Below are positions 7,427-15,595 of a stretch of 29,402 nt of DNA, in pieces. Numbering within the stretch: the stretch's first letter is position 1; every line of letters begins with the position of its first letter. Made by a program: the position numbers and the translations under genes. Below the pieces are notes generated by a model, which did no database searches, had not been told where the DNA came from, and worked only from the letters and a program-made list of their open reading frames with translations. This DNA comes from an uncultured Clostridia bacterium (GTDB lineage Bacteria; Bacillota_A; Clostridia; Christensenellales; CAG-138), in NCBI GenBank assembly GCA_946623765.1, contig CAMORL010000008.1, positions 1 to 29,402 of the forward strand. Reading direction: 5' to 3'.

Positions 7427-8761
7427 ATGGAAAAGGAAAAACCTACAATTTCAAAGATGATCCGCAACTGGAAAGACATGAGTGACAAGCAGAAGCAGAA
7501 GATGCTGACGCTCGCCATGTTCTTAGCTGCGGCGCTGCTGATTGTCGCGGCGCTCATCATCGGCATCGTGTCCTGCGCGGGCAAACGGGAGGCAGAACCC
7601 GCGGAAGCGGCGCAGAATCCGATCCCCGTACTGCTGCAAGCCAAGTGGGACACGCGCAGCGACGCGCAGGCGGAAGCGGTGCGGCAGCCGGACGGCGAGA
7701 CGGAAACGCTTCCCGAGATCGATTCCGCGGAGGCGACGCCGGATGCGGAAGACAATGCCGGCGAACCGGAAGGAACCGCCGAACATAAGTATGAGACGCT
7801 GAAAAAACATGACAAGGGCGATGCGGTGACGACGCTGCAGAACCGTCTCATGGAGCTCGGCTATCTCGAAATCGAGGAACCGACCGACTACTTCGGCAAT
7901 TCCACGGAATACGCGGTGTCGCTGTTCCAGCGGCAGCATGAGCTCAAGCAGGACGGCATCGCGGGCGAGCAGACGCAGACGCTGCTGTTCAGCAAGGACG
8001 CGAAGCATTACGCGATGCTCGAAGGCGCGGAAGGGCGCGACGTCAAGATGCTGCAGGAGCAGCTGGTCGAGCTCGGATATCTGTCGAGCAGCGACGTCGA
8101 CCGCATCTACGGCGAAAAGACGGTCGAAGCGGTCAAGGCGTTCCAGAAGCGCAACGGACTCACGCAGGACGGAAAGGCGGGCGAAAAGACGCTCGACAAG
8201 CTGTTCAGCGACGACGCCAAAATGACCAAAGCGCGCGAAGACCAGATCAAGGCGGAGCAGAAAGCGGAAAGCGCGAAAGCCAAAGCAACGCCGAAGCCCA
8301 CCAAGTCCTCGTCCAAGACCACCAAGAAGCCGGACTCCAAAGCGACGAAGAAGCCGACGGCGACACCGAAACAGGATACCAAGCTCGAAAAGTTTATCAA
8401 GGCCGCAAACTCCAAGATCGGCTGCGAATACGTGCTCGGCGATTCGGGTCCCAAAACGTTCGACTGCTCCGGATTTGTGACGTGGTGCCTGAGACAGGCG
8501 GGGGTCAGCACGTCCCGCCTGAATGCGGAAGGCTTTTCCAAGGTCAGCCGCTGGAAGAACATCACGAAGATGAGCGACCTCAAGAAGGGAGACCTCCTCT
8601 TTTTCAAGAGCGACAGCTCGTCCCGCGTCAGCCATACCGGCATTTATATCGGCGGCAATACGATGATCGACGCGTCAAGTTCGAACGGCAAGGTCGTGAA
8701 ACGCGCGCTGTCCAGCTATTTCAAGCGGAACTTCGTCAACGCGAGACGTCCGTGGGAATGA
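7427..8761 (+). CDS. Membrane-anchored NlpC/P60 peptidoglycan endopeptidase with two PG-binding domains
   Basis: Predicted gamma-D-glutamyl cysteine endopeptidase cutting peptide stems of the wall. Order: cytoplasmic basic N-terminus; one membrane helix (about 28-50, ending VSC then AGKRE, so a signal anchor or possibly a lipid site); an acidic linker; two PG_binding_1 repeats (124-189 and 198-261, each with the LQxxLxELGYL pattern and a DGxxG segment); a Lys/Thr/Ser-rich linker (264-318); and the NlpC/P60 domain (320-444). Catalytic Cys347 is in FDCSGF and His403 in SHTGIYIG. The third position, often His, is Asp415 (MIDAS). The start has no ribosome site and sits at the predicted transcription start. 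It follows the PBP2 gene by 80 bases and ends before a strong terminator, so it is probably its own unit with a wall-turnover role. Confidence 0.9.
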   Translation: MEKEKPTISKMIRNWKDMSDKQKQKMLTLAMFLAAALLIVAALIIGIVSCAGKREAEPAEAAQNPIPVLLQAKWDTRSDAQAEAVRQPDGETETLPEIDSAEATPDAEDNAGEPEGTAEHKYETLKKHDKGDAVTTLQNRLMELGYLEIEEPTDYFGNSTEYAVSLFQRQHELKQDGIAGEQTQTLLFSKDAKHYAMLEGAEGRDVKMLQEQLVELGYLSSSDVDRIYGEKTVEAVKAFQKRNGLTQDGKAGEKTLDKLFSDDAKMTKAREDQIKAEQKAESAKAKATPKPTKSSSKTTKKPDSKATKKPTATPKQDTKLEKFIKAANSKIGCEYVLGDSGPKTFDCSGFVTWCLRQAGVSTSRLNAEGFSKVSRWKNITKMSDLKKGDLLFFKSDSSSRVSHTGIYIGGNTMIDASSSNGKVVKRALSSYFKRNFVNARRPWE

Positions 8762-8790
8762 TTTGATCTTTACGCATTTTTTACAAAATA

Positions 8791-8817
8791 CCGGCGGATT
8801 TTCACGCCGGTTTTTTT
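8791..8817 (+). terminator. Rho-independent terminator after the NlpC/P60 gene
   Basis: CCGGCG, eight-base loop, CGCCGG, then seven T. It begins 29 bases after the NlpC/P60 stop codon. Confidence 0.9.
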
Positions 8818-8844
8818 GCATATTGTGAAATAGTATGCTATAAT
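8816..8844 (+). promoter_or_regulatory. Promoter of the glycogen phosphorylase gene
   Basis: TTGCAT (8816-8821), 17 bases, TATAAT (8839-8844, perfect -10). The -35 overlaps the end of the preceding terminator's T-run. The predicted leader is about 20 bases. Confidence 0.65.
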
Positions 8845-8870
8845 GACATGAATTCTGAAATGGGGATAGG

Positions 8871-11246
8871 ATGATTATGGATACAAAAACAATCATGCAG
8901 CAGATCGAACTTGTCCTGAAGCGCGATGCACAGGTGTCGCTCGAGGAGGCGACGGTGCAGCAGCTTCATGCGGCGCTGGCTTCGGTCATCATGGGCGCAA
9001 TTGCGGACCCGTGGTACGAAAGCCGTCACGCGCATGAGCGCACCAGGTCCACATATTACTTCTCTGCGGAGTACCTTGTGGGGCGTATGGTTTACAACAA
9101 CCTGTTTGCGCTCGGGATCCTTGACGAGGTCAAGAAGGAATTCGCGGACCGCGGACTCGATCTTGCAGCATTCGAAGATATCGAAGACGCAGCGCTCGGC
9201 AACGGCGGTCTGGGACGTCTTGCGGCGTGCTTCCTCGATTCCGCCGCGACGATGAACCTGCCGCTCGACGGATACGGCATCCGCTATAAGTACGGTCTTT
9301 TCAAACAGACCTTCACCAACGGCTTCCAGACCGAGAGCGCGGACGACTGGCAGCGCTTCGGCGATCCGTGGAGCCGCCGCCGCGACACGCATGAGGTGCT
9401 CGTGCACTTCTCCGATTCGACCGTGCGCGCCGTTCCGTACGACATGCCGATCATCGGCTATCACACCGACAATATCGGAACGCTCCGGCTTTGGCAGAGC
9501 GAGGCGGTGCAGGACTTCGACTTTGAAAAATTCAACAACCAGGAATACGCGGTCGCGGTGCTCGAAAAGAATGCGGTCGAGGATATCACGCGCGTGCTGT
9601 ATCCGAACGACACGACCACCGCGGGCAAGCGTCTCCGCTTAAAGCAGCAGTACTTTTTGTCCTCGGCTTCGCTGCAGGACCTGCTGTTCCGCTTCAAGCG
9701 TGAGAACCGTCCGATCAAGGAGTTCTGCGAGCTCGTTTCGATCCAGCTCAACGATACGCACCCCACGGTTTCCATCCCGGAACTGATGCGCCTGCTCATG
9801 CTTGAGGGGCTCAGCTTCGACGAGGCGTTCGAGATCACGCAGAAAACGTTCTCCTACACGAACCATACGGTCATGCAGGAAGCGCTCGAAAAGTGGGACG
9901 TCAATCTGTTCCGTGATCTTCTGCCGGAGATCTTCGACATCATCTACCGCATCAACGCCAAGCTGTGCGGCGAGATCATGGCAAAGGGACTCGACTGCGA
10001 ACCGTATGCGATCGTGTCGAACAATATCATCCGCATGGCGAACCTTGCCGTGTACGCATCGAGCTACGTGAACGGCGTCGCGGAGATCCATACGCAGATT
10101 CTGAAGGACGACGTTCTGAAGATCTGGTACCGCGTCTATCCGGAACGCTTCCAGAACAAGACGAACGGCATTACGCAGCGCCGCTGGCTGGGACTGTGCA
10201 ATCCCGAGCTTTCGAAGTATATCACCGAGCGCATCGGCGGCGGCTGGATCACCGATCTCGAACAGCTGAAAGGGCTGAAAGCGTTCATGAGCGACCGGGA
10301 CGTCGACGAATTCATTGCGGTAAAGCGTGAAAAGAAACGGCAGCTGCGCAAGATCATTCTGGAGCGCGAGGGCGTCGATCTGCCCGAACACTTCTGCTTC
10401 GACGTGCAGGTCAAGCGCATGCACGAGTATAAGCGGCAGATTCTGAACGCGTTTGCGATCCTCGACATCTACTTCGGCATCAAGGACGGACGCATCAAGA
10501 ACTTCACGCCGACGGCGTTCATCTTCGGCGCAAAGGCCGCGCCCGGGTATCTTCGCGCAAAGGCGATCATCAAATTCATCAACGAGATCGCAAAGAGGAT
10601 CAACAACGATCCGGACGTCAGGGATCTGATGCGCGTTGTGTTCGTTCACAACTACAACTGCTCCTACGCCGAGCATATCATCCCGGCGGCGGATATCTCT
10701 GAGCAGATTTCTCCCGCGGGGACCGAGGCAAGCGGCACGGGCAATATGAAGCTGATGCTGAACGGCGCAGTCACGCTCGGCACGTTCGACGGCGCGAACG
10801 TCGAGATCGTGCAGGAGGCGGGCGAGGAGAACAACTACGTGTTCGGTTACAGCGTCGACGATCTCAACGCACTGCGTCCGCACTACAATCCGAAGGCGAT
10901 CTACGACTACGAGCCGCGTGTGCGCCGCGTGGTCGACACGCTGATCGACGGCACATTCTATGACAACGACACGGGCGTCTTCGCCGATCTGCACCGCTCG
11001 CTGCTGTTCGGCAACGGCTGGCAGAAGCCGGACTACTACTTCGTACTGCAGGAGCTTTTGCCGTACATCGACCGCAAGATGGACGCGCTGAACGATTACA
11101 AGGACATCCGCGCGTTCACGAGAAAGTGCATCGTCAACACGGCGAGCGCGGGCAAATTCTCCTCCGACCGCACGATCCGTCAGTACGCGGACGAGATCTG
11201 GCACATCAAGGAACTGCCGCACCATGACGGCATCAAGCTCTGGTAA
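8871..11246 (+). CDS. glgP: Glycogen/starch/alpha-glucan phosphorylase
   Basis: Pyridoxal-phosphate enzyme (EC 2.4.1.1) that releases glucose-1-phosphate from the non-reducing ends of glycogen or maltodextrin in the cytoplasm. At 791 residues it is full length for the family. Visible signatures are ALGNGGLGRLAACFLDS near 107-123, NDTHP near 294-298, and the PLP-binding region EASGTGNMK, whose Lys627 should carry the cofactor, followed by LNGAVTLGTFDGANVE. Start choice is uncertain: ATG 8871 with GGGG 5 bases upstream, or ATG 8877 with AGG 6 bases upstream. It stands alone between two terminators, with no other glg genes here, so it is a single-gene unit for reserve polysaccharide use. Confidence 0.96.
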   Translation: MIMDTKTIMQQIELVLKRDAQVSLEEATVQQLHAALASVIMGAIADPWYESRHAHERTRSTYYFSAEYLVGRMVYNNLFALGILDEVKKEFADRGLDLAAFEDIEDAALGNGGLGRLAACFLDSAATMNLPLDGYGIRYKYGLFKQTFTNGFQTESADDWQRFGDPWSRRRDTHEVLVHFSDSTVRAVPYDMPIIGYHTDNIGTLRLWQSEAVQDFDFEKFNNQEYAVAVLEKNAVEDITRVLYPNDTTTAGKRLRLKQQYFLSSASLQDLLFRFKRENRPIKEFCELVSIQLNDTHPTVSIPELMRLLMLEGLSFDEAFEITQKTFSYTNHTVMQEALEKWDVNLFRDLLPEIFDIIYRINAKLCGEIMAKGLDCEPYAIVSNNIIRMANLAVYASSYVNGVAEIHTQILKDDVLKIWYRVYPERFQNKTNGITQRRWLGLCNPELSKYITERIGGGWITDLEQLKGLKAFMSDRDVDEFIAVKREKKRQLRKIILEREGVDLPEHFCFDVQVKRMHEYKRQILNAFAILDIYFGIKDGRIKNFTPTAFIFGAKAAPGYLRAKAIIKFINEIAKRINNDPDVRDLMRVVFVHNYNCSYAEHIIPAADISEQISPAGTEASGTGNMKLMLNGAVTLGTFDGANVEIVQEAGEENNYVFGYSVDDLNALRPHYNPKAIYDYEPRVRRVVDTLIDGTFYDNDTGVFADLHRSLLFGNGWQKPDYYFVLQELLPYIDRKMDALNDYKDIRAFTRKCIVNTASAGKFSSDRTIRQYADEIWHIKELPHHDGIKLW

Positions 11247-11261
11247 CAACGGAAAACGACG

Positions 11262-11288
11262 GCGGCGATCGAAAGGTCGCCGCTTTTT
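11262..11288 (+). terminator. Rho-independent terminator after glgP
   Basis: A 9-bp stem starting GCGGCGA, closed by a GAAA tetraloop (11271-11274), followed by five T. It lies 16 bases after the stop codon. Confidence 0.88.
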
Positions 11289-11352
11289 CTGTTAAAAAGA
11301 GTCAAAAAACGGAATAATATTACAGTTTAGATACAAATTTGTCGCAAATCTA

Positions 11353-11361
11353 TGGTATAAT
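11353..11361 (+). promoter_or_regulatory. Extended -10 promoter of the moxR operon
   Basis: TGGTATAAT, a perfect TATAAT with the TGn extension, in an AT-rich stretch (11289-11350). No clear -35 at 17 bases. The start codon is 42 bases downstream. Confidence 0.55.
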
Positions 11362-11403
11362 GCACCCATAAAATGAGAAGTTTACCGTATGCGGGAGGGA
11401 CCG

Positions 11404-12336
11404 ATGAACGATCCGAAATCCATCATTGAAGAATTGAAAAAAGCCGTTGTCGGAAAGGACAATGTTCTCATCATGGCGCTGCTCGCGATTCTTGCGCGCG
11501 GGCACATCCTTTTGGAGGACATTCCCGGCGTCGGCAAGACCACGATGGCGCTTGCGTTTTCGAAAGCGCTCGGGCTCGAATATCACCGCGTGCAGTTCAC
11601 GCCGGATGTTCTGCCGAGCGATATCGTCGGCTTTTCTCTCTATGACCGCGAAAAGGGCGAGATGATCTATAAGCCCGGCGCGATTCTCTGCAATCTGTTC
11701 CTTGCGGATGAATTGAACCGCGCGACGAGCCGTACGCAGTCCGCGCTTTTGGAGGCGATGGAGGAGGGCAACGTCACGGTCGACGGCGTTACGCATCCGG
11801 TTCCCGATCCGTTCGTGGTCATCGCGACGCAGAACCCGGTCGGCGCAAGCGGCACGCAGCTTCTGCCGGATTCACAGCTTGACCGCTTCATGGTTCGTCT
11901 GTCGCTCGGCTATCCGCGTCCGGACGACGAACTGGAGCTTCTGAACCGCAAGCAGAAGGGCAATCCGCTCGACGGCGTTCGCTGCATCGCGGACCGCAGG
12001 GGACTGAACGGGATTCGGCAGGCGGTTGACAATACCTTTGTGGACAAGAAGATCATGGACTACGCGATCCGTCTTTCCAACGCGACGCGCACGCACGCGT
12101 CGCTGCTGCAGGGCGCAAGTCCGCGCGCCACGCTCGCCGTCGTTTCGATGGCGAAAGCGGCAGCATGGGTGCAGGGACGCGACTACGTGATCCCGAACGA
12201 CATCAAGCTGATCTATCCTGCGACGATCACACACCGTCTGATTCTCACCGCCGAAGCGAAGGCGTCCGGACAGACTGCGGAAGCCGTGCTTTCCGACGTG
12301 ATGTCGCATATCGCGCCGCCTTCCGTGCGCGGATGA
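11404..12336 (+). CDS. MoxR-family AAA+ ATPase
   Basis: Cytoplasmic AAA+ chaperone-like ATPase of the MoxR group, thought to help assemble or activate partner proteins encoded beside it. Walker A GVGKTT is at 42-47, Walker B LFLADE at 98-103, sensor-1 ATQNP at 141-145, and the family pattern LDRFMV follows at 159-164. I use the ATG at 11404 (MNDPKSI), which has GGGAGGG 4 bases upstream, giving 310 residues; an in-frame ATG 15 bases earlier overlaps this ribosome site. Its stop overlaps the DUF58 start by ATGA, so the classical MoxR-DUF58 pair is translationally coupled. The client is unknown; the transglutaminase protein is the best candidate from position. Confidence 0.93.
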   Translation: MNDPKSIIEELKKAVVGKDNVLIMALLAILARGHILLEDIPGVGKTTMALAFSKALGLEYHRVQFTPDVLPSDIVGFSLYDREKGEMIYKPGAILCNLFLADELNRATSRTQSALLEAMEEGNVTVDGVTHPVPDPFVVIATQNPVGASGTQLLPDSQLDRFMVRLSLGYPRPDDELELLNRKQKGNPLDGVRCIADRRGLNGIRQAVDNTFVDKKIMDYAIRLSNATRTHASLLQGASPRATLAVVSMAKAAAWVQGRDYVIPNDIKLIYPATITHRLILTAEAKASGQTAEAVLSDVMSHIAPPSVRG

Positions 12337-13286
12337 CCTCCAGAAGACTGACATACGGCGCGCTGCTGCTCGCGGCGATCGCCCTCTATATTTTCTACGA
12401 GCCGTATATTTCCTTTTATATACTGGTATTTGTTCTTGCGCTGCCCGTGATTTCTCTGCTTCTGAGCCTGCCTGCGATCCTGACGTCGCGCGTGCAGCTT
12501 TTGGGCGGGACGAACGTGCAGCGCGGTCGTGCGTCCAACGTGCGTCTTCGCGCGGAATCGGAGTTCTTTCTTCCGCCGGACGTATGGAAAATCGGGATCG
12601 AGTACCGGAATCTGTTTCTGGACCGGAAACCGACGCGGAAAAAACTGCGGGTGTACGGCGCGCGCAGGCACGAGGAAACCTTTGCCGCAGACACCGAACG
12701 GCTCGGAACCGTTTCCTATCGCATCCGCTACGCCCGCGCCTGCGATTATCTCGGTCTGATCGCGATTCCGATCAGGCGCAGCGGCGCGGTTGCGCTCACG
12801 GTGCTGCCGAATTCCGAAGAACCCGATCCGATGCCGGAGCTGACGGAAACGTCCGATAGGATCCTGAAGCCCAAGCCGATCGGCTTTTCCGAGGAGCACG
12901 AACTCCGTCCGTACCGCGAGGGCGACGCAGTCAATCTCATTCACTGGAAGCTGACCGAAAAGATGGATTCCCCGATCGTGCGGGAACCGCAGGAGCAGGC
13001 GCGGAAGAACATCGTGCTGTGCATGGATCTGTACGAAGACTATGCCGTGCAGGAGAACGTTTTGGAGCAGCTTCGCTGCCTTGCGGACGTCCTGAATCAG
13101 AACAAGATCCCGTTCATGCTCCGCTACGGGCTGAAAACCGCGATCATTGACGGCGAAGGCGATTTCGACCGGTTTTTGAAATCGTTCCTCTCCGAACCGA
13201 ACAAGGCGGAGAAGGCGCAGCCCGTCGTTCCCGGAAGCGATACGCTCGTGTATCACATCCGTCCCGGGAAGGAGGTGTGTCCGTGA
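12333..13286 (+). CDS. DUF58 membrane protein, MoxR partner
   Basis: A 317-residue protein with two closely spaced hydrophobic helices near the N-terminus (about 7-25 and 28-50), then a soluble part containing the DUF58 signature region LRPYREGDAVNLIHWK (about 187-202) followed by a von Willebrand A-like strand NIVLCMDLYED. DUF58 proteins occur with MoxR ATPases and often with transglutaminase-domain membrane proteins, which is exactly the arrangement here. The molecular role of DUF58 is not established. The start is the ATG of the ATGA overlap with moxR; the stop overlaps the next gene's GTG (GTGA). Confidence 0.9.
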   Translation: MTSRRLTYGALLLAAIALYIFYEPYISFYILVFVLALPVISLLLSLPAILTSRVQLLGGTNVQRGRASNVRLRAESEFFLPPDVWKIGIEYRNLFLDRKPTRKKLRVYGARRHEETFAADTERLGTVSYRIRYARACDYLGLIAIPIRRSGAVALTVLPNSEEPDPMPELTETSDRILKPKPIGFSEEHELRPYREGDAVNLIHWKLTEKMDSPIVREPQEQARKNIVLCMDLYEDYAVQENVLEQLRCLADVLNQNKIPFMLRYGLKTAIIDGEGDFDRFLKSFLSEPNKAEKAQPVVPGSDTLVYHIRPGKEVCP

Positions 13287-15487
13287 AATACAAAGACACG
13301 CTTTTTTCCGGACTCTCGGACGCGTTTCCGCTCTTCTGCGGCATGCTTGCCGCGGCGTGCGTGTTTCCGACCGCCGTCGGGCTGAAGTTTTCGCTGACGG
13401 CGATGATCCTGTTCTGCCTCTGTGAGGCGATTCTTCTCGCGTTCTGGATGGACGCGAAAAAGTACGGGCTCGTTTTCGGCACGCTCTTTCTTTCGATCAT
13501 GGTCATGATCCTTGTGTTCCTGATCTTTCGAGTCGACGCGCTGAAATCGGTCGCCGCAAAGATTCTGAACGGTTCGTCGCTGACAAACCGCGAGGAAGTG
13601 CTGGAAGCGCTCGGTATTACGCAGCAGCAGCTCGCCGCGGCAAAGGACACGCCGGTTGAAACGACGCTGCTGATGATGCTGCTTGCGGCGGCAAACGGAT
13701 TGCTGATGACCGGCGCGCTGACGAAAGGCAAGACGGTGATGCTCGCGCTGATGATTCCGCTGCCGATGTTCCTGTTCAGCATGCTCGATCCGTCGACGCC
13801 GCCGAAGACGTGGACGGTCGTGCTTTTGACGGTCTATATCGGATGCGTGCTGCTCGGAAACGGACTCAGAAAAGGGGAATCGCGCGAGAAGAGCCTGTTT
13901 TCCGCGCTGATCATACCGCTTCTTCTGATGCTTGCGTTTACGATCTGGACGACGACAAAGGATCATTACCCGCGGATTCCGAACGAGAAGCGGGACGCAT
14001 TTTTACAGGAACTGACGGAATCGCTGCAGGAGCTGTGGGACAGCGTGAACGAGCGCATCCAATCGATGCGTACGGACAAGACGCCGAAGGTCATCGATCT
14101 CAATCGGGAGGAAGAGCACGACACCAGCGACACGCAGGTGTTTGCGGCCGACGTTTCGACCGCCGGGATCTATTACTTCCGCACGTATTCCTACGGACGG
14201 TACAGCGACAACGAATGGGAACAGACGGCACAGTACCGCGGGGAGTGGAACTCTCTGGAAGCGCTGAGCAGCCGGCAGAAATCCGGACCGAACGCAAGCG
14301 TCCGGATCATCGAATTCCGTTCGGACGTGATGGCGGTTCCGTATGCGTGGAGCAGACCGGAGGATGAAATGCCGGAAATCGAAGAAGCCGGAATCCGCGC
14401 GGGGAAGGACAAGACCTACACCTGGCTGTTCAAGGCGGATTACGGCACCGACGCCGACGGAACGGCAAACGAAGCGGAAAACCGGTATTATACGGAGTAT
14501 GCGCTGAACGAATACCGCATGCCGGACGGCGAGGAGCGGGATGCGCTTCTGCAAATCCTGTCGGATGCGGGGATCGGTCCTTCCGGTGATCCGATCGCAA
14601 CGGCCAAGAAGGTCGCGGCGTTTGTCCGCGAATCCGGCACGTACGTGCTTGCACCGGGACGGATTCCACGGAACAGAGATTTTGTTCTGTATTTTCTGAA
14701 AGAGAGTCACGAAGGCTACTGCGTCCACTTTGCAAGCGCAACGACCGCACTTTTGCAGGCGCTCGGGTATCCCGCGCGGTATACCGAGGGATACTATGTC
14801 AAGGTGAGCGCCGCCGAGACGTACACGGAGAAGCCGGTCACAAAGGACAACAAGCACGCGTGGACCGAACTGTACGTTCCCGCGCTCGGCTGGGTCCCGA
14901 TCGAGAGCACGCCGCAGTTCGGCGAAGACGGCGGCGATACGATCCCCGACAGCGACGAGCATCCGGTCCAAAGCACGCCGAAGCCGACGGTGCTTCCGAC
15001 ACAGGCGCCCGCTACGCCCGCTCCGACGGCGCATATCGTCACGCCGTCGCCGGTTCCCGCAACGCCGGAGCCGCAGCCCGACGACGCCGGACAGGAGGAA
15101 ACGAACGTGACCGACGCGGAGGAAGGGGAAACGCAGGCGGGAGGCAAAAGGAGCATCCGGCTCTGGTGGATTCTGATTCCGCTTGTTCCGCTGTTCTGGG
15201 TCGGAACGGGAACCGTTTTGCGGCGGATCCGCGAAAGCCGCTTCAGACAGAAAAACGTGAAGCGGGCGATTCCGGAGATGTCGCGGTATTTGTCTATGCT
15301 GCAGCGGTTCGGCGTCCCGCCGGATCCGGACGCGCCGCGCTGGACGCTCGAAGCGGCGTATTCGAACCACCGGATGCGCGAGGAGCACAAAGAGCTTTTG
15401 CGGCGGGTGAAGGCGGCGCAGCAATCGGTGTATGCAAACGCGCCGGTAAAGAGATTCCTTCTGCGCTGGGTGCTGTTCCTGATCTGA
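13283..15487 (+). CDS. Multi-pass membrane protein with external transglutaminase-like domain
   Basis: A 734-residue TgpA-like protein: about five or six N-terminal membrane helices (to about residue 230), an external region, a transglutaminase-like cysteine protease fold (about 400-550), a Thr/Pro linker, one more membrane helix (about 628-650) and a basic cytoplasmic tail of about 80 residues. The catalytic set is Cys480 (GYCVHFA), His525 (KHAWTE) and an acidic Glu541 (PIESTP) where Asp is also common. I start at GTG 13283, giving 7 bases from GGAGG and a GTGA overlap with the DUF58 stop; the GTG two codons earlier is too close to the ribosome site. It is the third gene of the moxR operon. 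Substrate is unknown; proteolysis or cross-linking of surface proteins is possible. Confidence 0.88.
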   Translation: MKYKDTLFSGLSDAFPLFCGMLAAACVFPTAVGLKFSLTAMILFCLCEAILLAFWMDAKKYGLVFGTLFLSIMVMILVFLIFRVDALKSVAAKILNGSSLTNREEVLEALGITQQQLAAAKDTPVETTLLMMLLAAANGLLMTGALTKGKTVMLALMIPLPMFLFSMLDPSTPPKTWTVVLLTVYIGCVLLGNGLRKGESREKSLFSALIIPLLLMLAFTIWTTTKDHYPRIPNEKRDAFLQELTESLQELWDSVNERIQSMRTDKTPKVIDLNREEEHDTSDTQVFAADVSTAGIYYFRTYSYGRYSDNEWEQTAQYRGEWNSLEALSSRQKSGPNASVRIIEFRSDVMAVPYAWSRPEDEMPEIEEAGIRAGKDKTYTWLFKADYGTDADGTANEAENRYYTEYALNEYRMPDGEERDALLQILSDAGIGPSGDPIATAKKVAAFVRESGTYVLAPGRIPRNRDFVLYFLKESHEGYCVHFASATTALLQALGYPARYTEGYYVKVSAAETYTEKPVTKDNKHAWTELYVPALGWVPIESTPQFGEDGGDTIPDSDEHPVQSTPKPTVLPTQAPATPAPTAHIVTPSPVPATPEPQPDDAGQEETNVTDAEEGETQAGGKRSIRLWWILIPLVPLFWVGTGTVLRRIRESRFRQKNVKRAIPEMSRYLSMLQRFGVPPDPDAPRWTLEAAYSNHRMREEHKELLRRVKAAQQSVYANAPVKRFLLRWVLFLI

Positions 15488-15508
15488 AGAACGAATTGCG
15501 CACGGGAC

Positions 15509-15537
15509 TTGAAAAATCGTTTCGTGTGTGATATAGT
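15509..15537 (+). promoter_or_regulatory. Promoter of the phosphodiester glycosidase gene
   Basis: TTGAAA (15509-15514), 17 bases, TATAGT (15532-15537), with a TGn extension just before the -10. Strong match; leader about 52 bases to the ATG. Confidence 0.7.
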
Positions 15538-15595
15538 GCAAAGAATGACAAAACGAGTCGGTTTCGAACGATATCACAACCGACAGGGAGTATGT

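Noticed and set aside
9639..11249. Long minus-strand frame of 536 codons opposite glgP
   Set aside because: Same codon-register effect. The plus strand encodes an unmistakable phosphorylase and the antisense product has no recognisable domain or good start site.
14900..14911. Glu instead of Asp in the transglutaminase triad as a sign of inactivity
   Set aside because: Glu at this place occurs widely in TgpA-like bacterial proteins; Cys and His are intact.
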